Positions 32,391 to 36,908 of a stretch of DNA of 36,908 nt are shown piece by piece (the stretch's first letter is position 1; the number at the start of each line of letters is the position of its first letter). The stretch is from Bacteroidota bacterium (GTDB lineage: Bacteria; Chloroflexota; Anaerolineae; Aggregatilineales; Phototrophicaceae). Both the position numbers and the translations under genes were made by a program. The stretch covers positions 1 through 36,908 of the forward strand of contig JAPUDW010000414.1 in NCBI GenBank assembly GCA_027492915.1, read 5' to 3'. Under the pieces are notes generated by a model. That model did not search any database. It had not been told where the DNA came from and saw nothing but the letters and a program-made list of their open reading frames with translations.

Positions 32391-32548
32391 AGCGGTTTAC
32401 TCCCTCGCAGCCGCCATGCAAATGCACAAATTGCACGGCGGTGGATCGCTCCCGTAATTCTGCCGTACTTGTGTCATTTCAGCGCCGCGCTCCCTCACTT
32501 CCGCCGACATAAAATGACGATTCGGCGGCTGCACGGGAGCTTCCCGCC
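32391..32548. repeat. Cluster of four 25-28-nt hairpin units
   Basis: Units: 32391-32415 (minus), 32436-32465 (minus, 28-nt core), 32482-32506 (minus, more diverged), 32524-32548 (plus). Each has a GGCRG arm, a central GGGAG (usually GAGGGAG) and a CCGCY-type arm, with 18 of 25 identities between the first (read on minus) and the fourth (read on plus). Stem pairs hold with G-T wobbles. A fifth copy lies at 11580. Confidence 0.65.
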
Positions 32549-32634
32549 TGCCAATTCGGCAGGAAATCTGCAAATTGTGCAACTCGTATGGAGTTATACA
32601 ATCCCTTCTGATTACCGTTTAACCCCTTCCTAAA

Positions 32635-32667
32635 CAAAAAGACCATCCGTTTCTGAATGATCTTTTC
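32635..32667 (-). terminator. Terminator of the TPR membrane protein gene
   Basis: Minus-strand stem AAAAGATCATTC with GGATGGTCTTTT, 12 pairs with two G-U, loop AGAAAC, then T. On the plus strand the wobbles become C-A mismatches, so the minus strand is the one read. It is 28 bp after the stop. Confidence 0.85.
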
Positions 32668-32668
32668 T

Positions 32669-32697
32669 ATAGACTATCGACTAAAAACTAACGACTA
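32669..32697. repeat. ACTATCGACTA-type simple repeat reaching into a stop codon
   Basis: TATAGACTATCGACTA, then AAAACTAACGACTAC. The final CTA (32695-32697) is the TAG stop codon of the minus-strand TPR gene, so the simple repeat directly abuts the coding end. Confidence 0.55.
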
Positions 32698-34836
32698 CCT
32701 GAGTTCTTCCGCCCGTTCCTGCACATCCTCAATAAACGGATAGCTGTAGATGGTGCTCCATGTCAGCACCCAGTCATACTCGCGTAATGCCTCAGCTCGC
32801 CGTCCCTGCGCCTGTAAAATCAGCCCACGGATGTAATGTCGTGTTCCAGTTTCGTCTGCTGCCAGCGCCGCGTTAATAGCGCTTAATCCCGCCTCGTACT
32901 GTTTAAGTACATAAGCGGCTTTTGCCTGATACTCGTCGGCTATCGGTCGCTGATCGGCGGGTAAGCTGCCTGCCGTCTCACCCAGTAGGTCAATTGCATC
33001 CTGATATGCCTTGGTATCATCCGGCTTTGCCTTATCAATCAGTATCCGTGCTTGTATCAGGTTAATCTCGGCGTCCGGCACCACATTAGTGCCTAAGAGG
33101 GCAGTCGCATCGCGCTGCGCGGTAATCGTGTCGCCCGCTGCGAAGGCCGCTTGCATCCGCTGTGCCCGTACCTCGGCATCCTGTGTCAGATTATAAATCT
33201 TGGTCAGGTCGGCTTGGGCTAACTTGTACTGCCGGTTATTCATGTACAAGCCTGCCCGTGCGATCAAGACATCCACATTGTCGCCGCCCGTGAGCGCTTG
33301 CGAGAACGCTTGTAATGCGAGGTCATTCTTACCTTCAGCGCCCCGTGCCTGCGCCAAACTCACATAGCCTTCCACGCTCCCCGGATAGTAGAACAGGTAG
33401 GCTTGCGAATACAGGACTGCCAGCCCCGCTTCATCGTCAGCCATTGCCGTTTTAATACGCAGTTTATGGGCGCTCTCGGTAGTCGGGTCAATATACAGCG
33501 CCAGATACGCTTGATAGTCGGCTTTAGCGTATTCCTGCTGGGCAAAATAAACCTCGCCCTTTTCAACAATCAGTTGTACGTCACTTGCCAGTTCGGGTAC
33601 GGCTAATCCCTCGTTTAAAACTTCCAACGCACCCAAATAATTCCGGCTGATTTTGTCGGTACCAGCTTTGGTTAAGTAGGGTAGGTTGAAGCGAGGTGAG
33701 CTTTTAATGGACTCGTCTGCAAGTTCTTCTGCTTGTGCGAATAAATTGCCGGATTCGCTGTTCCGTCCTTCATCAATCGCCTGCTGCCCAAGGAGCAAGT
33801 TGGTGTAGGCCAGCGCCCCCAGTACCACCGCCCGCGTATCACGGTCGCTCGTGTCGGTGAGCCGGCCTTGCGCGTCCAACATTATTTGTTTGGCTTCTGC
33901 GTACTGCCCATCCCCAATCAATGCCAGCGCCGCGAAATAATAGGGCGCGGGATCAAAGCTGTTAGCTACACTGGTGATTTCGGCCTTGAGGGTTGGTATC
34001 GCCTCTTCATAGCGCCCACGGTCAATCAGTTGGATCGAATCCTGCACACCCTTCGCGAAGGCGGGCGGGAATACACGGGTCGGTACGGGTGGCACAACCC
34101 CACCGTTCGGTAACTGTGGTGGCACGGTCGGGCTGGGTGTGGATGTTAACCGTGGCGTGGGTGAGGGGGTAGGGGTATCACCGGGGGTCGCGGTCATGGT
34201 CGCTGTAGGCGGTGGTCGGGTCGGTGTCAGCGTCGGTGTTGGGACGAATACCAACCCGCGCAGCGCTGGCGTATTCCAAACAATCCCGTACCCCGCGAGG
34301 AATAATACGACGAGGCCAACTGTTACCCCACCGGCAATCACCCCGCGCAAACCCCAAATATCCCGTTCGCCTGCACGCCCTTTGGTCTTTTGTACCCACT
34401 GGCTTGTCGGGCGTTTAGCGACAAGATCGAGGTAATCGTGCAGCATTTCATCGGCTTCAGAACTCACCTGCGCCAGCCGGTTAGCATCCGGTGTCGGGAC
34501 GCCGGGTGTTTGCGCCGAAGCTGCCAGTGTCGCACGGTTATCCGGTCGCGAGGGCAGGGATGAGACTTGGTTAGCCAGTTGGTCACGCGTCATCCCCAGC
34601 GAGTTGAGCGCCTGTAAAGCCATATCGTTGGAGGGATTTATTTCAAGCAAGCGGTTCAGGTAAAACATCTTCTCGCGTTGGTCACGCGCGAGGCTTACCA
34701 GCCACAACCATGCCGCTTCGTTCTGCGGCTCGGCTCGTAGCGATTGCTGAAGCAGTTGACGTGCTTGTTCAACATCACCAGCCTTTGCGGCTGCAATCCC
34801 CTGTTTTCGCAGTTCTTTTGCTTGATCGCTTGCCAC
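32695..34836 (-). CDS. TPR membrane protein with Thr/Pro-rich stalk
   Basis: 713 residues, GTG start with GGGGAG 9 nt upstream. N-terminal TPR-like helices (residues 1-80: GIAAAKAGDVEQARQLLQQS), a linker, one membrane helix at about 165-186, a mucin-like PTPTLTPTRPPP stalk (about 198-245), then a long helical part with many TPR units up to the C terminus (for example QEYAKADYQAYLALYIDPTT). The cytoplasmic part would be the N-terminal TPRs, the outer part the C-terminal ones. TPRs mediate protein contacts; partners are unknown. Alone between a repeat cluster and the 5'-nucleotidase gene. Confidence 0.87.
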   Translation of the reverse strand: MASDQAKELRKQGIAAAKAGDVEQARQLLQQSLRAEPQNEAAWLWLVSLARDQREKMFYLNRLLEINPSNDMALQALNSLGMTRDQLANQVSSLPSRPDNRATLAASAQTPGVPTPDANRLAQVSSEADEMLHDYLDLVAKRPTSQWVQKTKGRAGERDIWGLRGVIAGGVTVGLVVLFLAGYGIVWNTPALRGLVFVPTPTLTPTRPPPTATMTATPGDTPTPSPTPRLTSTPSPTVPPQLPNGGVVPPVPTRVFPPAFAKGVQDSIQLIDRGRYEEAIPTLKAEITSVANSFDPAPYYFAALALIGDGQYAEAKQIMLDAQGRLTDTSDRDTRAVVLGALAYTNLLLGQQAIDEGRNSESGNLFAQAEELADESIKSSPRFNLPYLTKAGTDKISRNYLGALEVLNEGLAVPELASDVQLIVEKGEVYFAQQEYAKADYQAYLALYIDPTTESAHKLRIKTAMADDEAGLAVLYSQAYLFYYPGSVEGYVSLAQARGAEGKNDLALQAFSQALTGGDNVDVLIARAGLYMNNRQYKLAQADLTKIYNLTQDAEVRAQRMQAAFAAGDTITAQRDATALLGTNVVPDAEINLIQARILIDKAKPDDTKAYQDAIDLLGETAGSLPADQRPIADEYQAKAAYVLKQYEAGLSAINAALAADETGTRHYIRGLILQAQGRRAEALREYDWVLTWSTIYSYPFIEDVQERAEELR

Positions 34837-34902
34837 GTCTAACTACTCCCCATTAAGCGATAATGTCATCTGCATTGTAACCTAAAGCACCGATTGATGA
34901 AA

Positions 34903-34931
34903 TTAAAAACCGGCTGATTAGTCAGCCGGTT
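34903..34931 (-). terminator. Terminator of the 5'-nucleotidase gene
   Basis: Perfect 10-bp stem AACCGGCTGA (34908-34917) with TCAGCCGGTT (34922-34931), 4-nt loop. On the minus strand it is followed by TTTTTAATTT. Confidence 0.92.
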
Positions 34932-34958
34932 CTTGTCAAATGTTAGATTTGAGCGAAA

Positions 34959-36578
34959 TTACGGCGTGTCTACCCGCGTAATACGACCTTCAACCGCTGG
35001 TGCAACCGGACTATTTGCTTTAATGTAGTCACCCAGAACCAAGTCCAACGGGCTGCCACCATCATACGGGTTGATCGCATTTTCACCGAATACGCTGTAG
35101 CCGTCCCCACCGCGTCGCATATAGTCGTTGGTCACGACCGTGTAAGTGGCTTCGGGGTCAATCGCGGTAAAAGTGCCATCTTCGCCCTCGACTTCCACGC
35201 TCACGATACGGCTGCCAGCTTCTTTGCTGCCATCCCATGAGAAGCGGATACCGGAAACCTGCGGGAAGCGACCCGCGCCAGCTTCAACCTGCGAGACACC
35301 ATTTTCCAGCGCCGCGATCACGTCTGCGCCCTTCAGTTCGAAGTAGGCCACCACATTACCGAACGGCAGTACCGTCAGCACGTCGCCTTGTGTCACGTCC
35401 AGCGGTTCAGCAAATGCCAAATCTTCGGGAATATCCGCGCCGACTGGCACGTTCGAACGGATGCCACCGCCGTTGGTGATGGCGATTTGTGCGCCGGAAT
35501 AGGCACGCATCGCGTCGGTAATCAAGTTGCCGAGGTTACACTCTGCCACGCGGCAAACGCTGCGGTCGCCCACAAGGAATACACCCGATTGACCGATGAT
35601 TTGGGCGGTCAATTCGGAAATCGGTGTGCGAAGCTCATCGACGAGGGCAGTCATATCGGCATCTGGCGCAATATAACGCGAGAGTAGGATGGTATCGCCA
35701 GCCGCGCTGGTTACGATGCCTTCTGCATCCCATGTCACATTCAGCCGCCCCATGTAGCGCAGGCTGCTGCCGGCTTGCACGATGTACACATTGTTGCCGT
35801 CTTTACCCGTAACCACGACCGGATACGGGCCTTCGGCGGCAGTATAAGCATTACCGAGTAAGGTATGGCTGTGCGCACCGACGATCACATCCACGCCGCT
35901 TAACTCAGCCGCTAATGCTTCATCGACCGATAAGCCAATATGCGTTAGCAGGATAATTTTGTTGATGCCCTGTCCGGTCAGGTCGTCGATAATCGGCTGC
36001 ATGGTGCCTACCAGATCGTCGCTAAAGGTGATGTCCGGGCCGGGTGACGAGAGGATGCCGGTATCCGGCGGGGTTAGGCCAATCACCCCAATTTGCTGCT
36101 CACCGACTTCGACAATCGCATACGGTTTGATCTTCTCATTCAGGTTCGCACCGAAAGTCACGTCCGAAGTCACAATTGGGAACTCCAGCGCGTCCACGAA
36201 CTTGACCAGCGTATCATCACCGTTATCGAACTCATGATTGCCGACGGTCATCACGTCATATTTCATGGCGTTCATGATGCGTGCAGCTTCTTCACCGCGC
36301 CACTGCTGATGGAACAGCGTACCTGTAAAGCGGTCACCGCCATCCAGCAAGATTGAATTGCCGTCTTCGGCGCGTATCTGGTTGATAACGGTCATCTGGC
36401 GGGCAGCGCCACCATCGGTCGTCGCGTCCAAACCCGCGTCGTATGGGCCGTATGCGCCATGTACGTCGTTGGTATGCATAATCGTCAGGTTAAAAGAAGC
36501 ATCTTGGGCAAAAACCGATGTACTGATAACGGCTGCCGTTCCCAGCAGCACCAAACCAAATCCAAGTTTACGCAGCAT
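34959..36578 (-). CDS. Secreted 5'-nucleotidase / 2',3'-cyclic phosphodiesterase family
   Basis: 539 residues from ATG 36578, chosen because GGAGG (36588-36584) lies 5 nt upstream; an ATG 12 nt earlier overlaps this site. Signal peptide to about residue 25 (TSVFAQDAS). The metallophosphatase domain has TNDVHG (D38, H40), LLDGGDRFTG, GNHEFDNG and GAHSH; the C-terminal nucleotidase domain has NGGGIRSNVP and RRGGDGYSVF. Acts outside the cell on nucleotides to release nucleoside and phosphate. Its product would suit the nucleoside-type importer at 26.7-30.3 kb, although the genes are not linked in an operon. Intact and followed by a strong terminator. Confidence 0.94.
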   Translation of the reverse strand: MLRKLGFGLVLLGTAAVISTSVFAQDASFNLTIMHTNDVHGAYGPYDAGLDATTDGGAARQMTVINQIRAEDGNSILLDGGDRFTGTLFHQQWRGEEAARIMNAMKYDVMTVGNHEFDNGDDTLVKFVDALEFPIVTSDVTFGANLNEKIKPYAIVEVGEQQIGVIGLTPPDTGILSSPGPDITFSDDLVGTMQPIIDDLTGQGINKIILLTHIGLSVDEALAAELSGVDVIVGAHSHTLLGNAYTAAEGPYPVVVTGKDGNNVYIVQAGSSLRYMGRLNVTWDAEGIVTSAAGDTILLSRYIAPDADMTALVDELRTPISELTAQIIGQSGVFLVGDRSVCRVAECNLGNLITDAMRAYSGAQIAITNGGGIRSNVPVGADIPEDLAFAEPLDVTQGDVLTVLPFGNVVAYFELKGADVIAALENGVSQVEAGAGRFPQVSGIRFSWDGSKEAGSRIVSVEVEGEDGTFTAIDPEATYTVVTNDYMRRGGDGYSVFGENAINPYDGGSPLDLVLGDYIKANSPVAPAVEGRITRVDTP

Positions 36579-36709
36579 ACTTTCCTCCATAATCAGGTGA
36601 TTGACTAAAAGATGCCTTATAACGATTTAGAACGCCTCAACTCCCGTTTAAAGACAGGTTAAGGGCGCGTTCTAATTCTGAAATGATTTGGTTTTTCGCA
36701 CAAGCGCTG

Positions 36710-36908
36710 TTAAACAGGAGGCCACGGGTAATTCGGTCCACCCGGCCCCGGTTGAGGATATTTGCGTGTTTTGAGCATCGTTTGTATACGGTACTGGAAA
36801 GCGTGAATCTCGCGTTCGGTCAATAACTCGTTGAGCGATTGCCGGTAAGTGCTTTTTGAATTATCCACATCGACACATAATCGTTCAATGTCCTCTAGCA
36901 ATTCATCA
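36710..36908 (-). CDS. C-terminal part of a hypothetical protein (cut by right edge)
   Basis: The frame is open to the right edge; 65 residues are visible. They are helical (DIERLCVDVDNSKSTYRQ, LNELLTEREIHAFQYR) and end RKYPQPGPGGPNYPWPPV. The Pro/Trp-rich end is like the tails of small regulator-type proteins in Chloroflexota, but I do not name a family. A TTG at 36901 would be an internal start at best. The 5' end lies beyond the window. Confidence 0.6.
   Translation of the reverse strand, partial: DELLEDIERLCVDVDNSKSTYRQSLNELLTEREIHAFQYRIQTMLKTRKYPQPGPGGPNYPWPPV

Larger units (their letters stand above)
32276..32694. other. 419-bp intergenic stretch with hairpin cluster
   Basis: No supported gene. 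It contains four 25-nt hairpin units (32391-32548), other inverted repeats (CCGCCGA 32501 with TCGGCGG 32522; GTCATTT 32473 with AAATGAC 32512; CCTGCC 32547 with GGCAGG 32558), the terminator of the following minus-strand gene, and an ACTATCGACTA-type simple repeat at 32669-32697. Confidence 0.75.

Noticed and set aside
32391..32600. Integron attC array
   Set aside because: Inverted repeats are present but no RYYYAAC/GTTRRRY core pair was found and there is no cassette or integrase.
1..36908. CRISPR array, prophage or insertion sequence
   Set aside because: No regularly spaced direct repeats of 25-40 bp, no transposase, integrase or phage structural gene was seen.

Overview
The window reads as chromosomal DNA of a free-living member of Chloroflexota, probably Anaerolineae-like. 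This rests on gene content and style: many secreted or membrane proteins with Thr/Pro-rich linkers, a Ser/Thr kinase with an extracellular sugar-binding-type sensor, a zinc ribbon (DUF5679-like) joined to TIR, a DtxR-type regulator, a PduO-type adenosyltransferase, and short palindromic repeats between genes. Assignment to phylum is inference; RecA phylogeny would settle it. There is no rRNA, CRISPR array, transposase or phage module. One tRNA (Leu-CAA) is present.

Layout: (1) 1-3336, minus: MoxR AAA ATPase, DUF58 protein and a TgpA-like transglutaminase protein cut by the left edge. (2) 3450-6629, minus: ThpR RNA 2',3'-cyclic phosphodiesterase, a secreted protein with a 36-residue RPxGWxG repeat, an unknown Pro-rich protein and a lipoprotein. 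(3) 6718-10151: a metallophosphoesterase overlapping a DtxR-family repressor, which converges on and overlaps a receptor Ser/Thr kinase. (4) 10386-12417: a secreted C39-like peptidase with TPRs, then a 0.9-kb gene desert with repeat debris. (5) 12418-15283: Zn-ribbon/TIR protein, YjbR-like protein, RecA with an N-terminal extension, and the divergent cobalamin adenosyltransferase. (6) 15421-23915: SH3 secreted protein, hybrid sensor histidine kinase, clan GH-A-like glycosidase, lipoprotein, YcaQ/AlkX DNA glycosylase, DUF6714-like protein. (7) 24072-26477: tRNA-Leu, ECF sigma factor, membrane anti-sigma candidate, NUDIX hydrolase. (8) 26715-30303: a nucleoside/sugar-type ABC importer (ATPase plus two permeases, translationally coupled) without a binding protein. 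(9) 30514-36908: membrane-anchored PD-(D/E)XK-like protein, MBL-fold lactonase-like protein, a cluster of 25-nt hairpin repeats, a TPR/mucin-like membrane protein, a secreted 5'-nucleotidase and a gene cut by the right edge.

Functional links are mostly local pairs: sigma/anti-sigma, MoxR/DUF58/transglutaminase, phosphoesterase/DtxR, and possibly secreted 5'-nucleotidase feeding the nucleoside-type importer. The least explained signals are the 36-residue GW repeats, the 25-nt hairpin element found in both orientations at 32.4 kb and again at 11.6 kb, the receptor kinase with a binding-protein ectodomain, the TIR protein lacking the usual Glu, and the recA terminator that sits almost on the ribosome site of the next gene.
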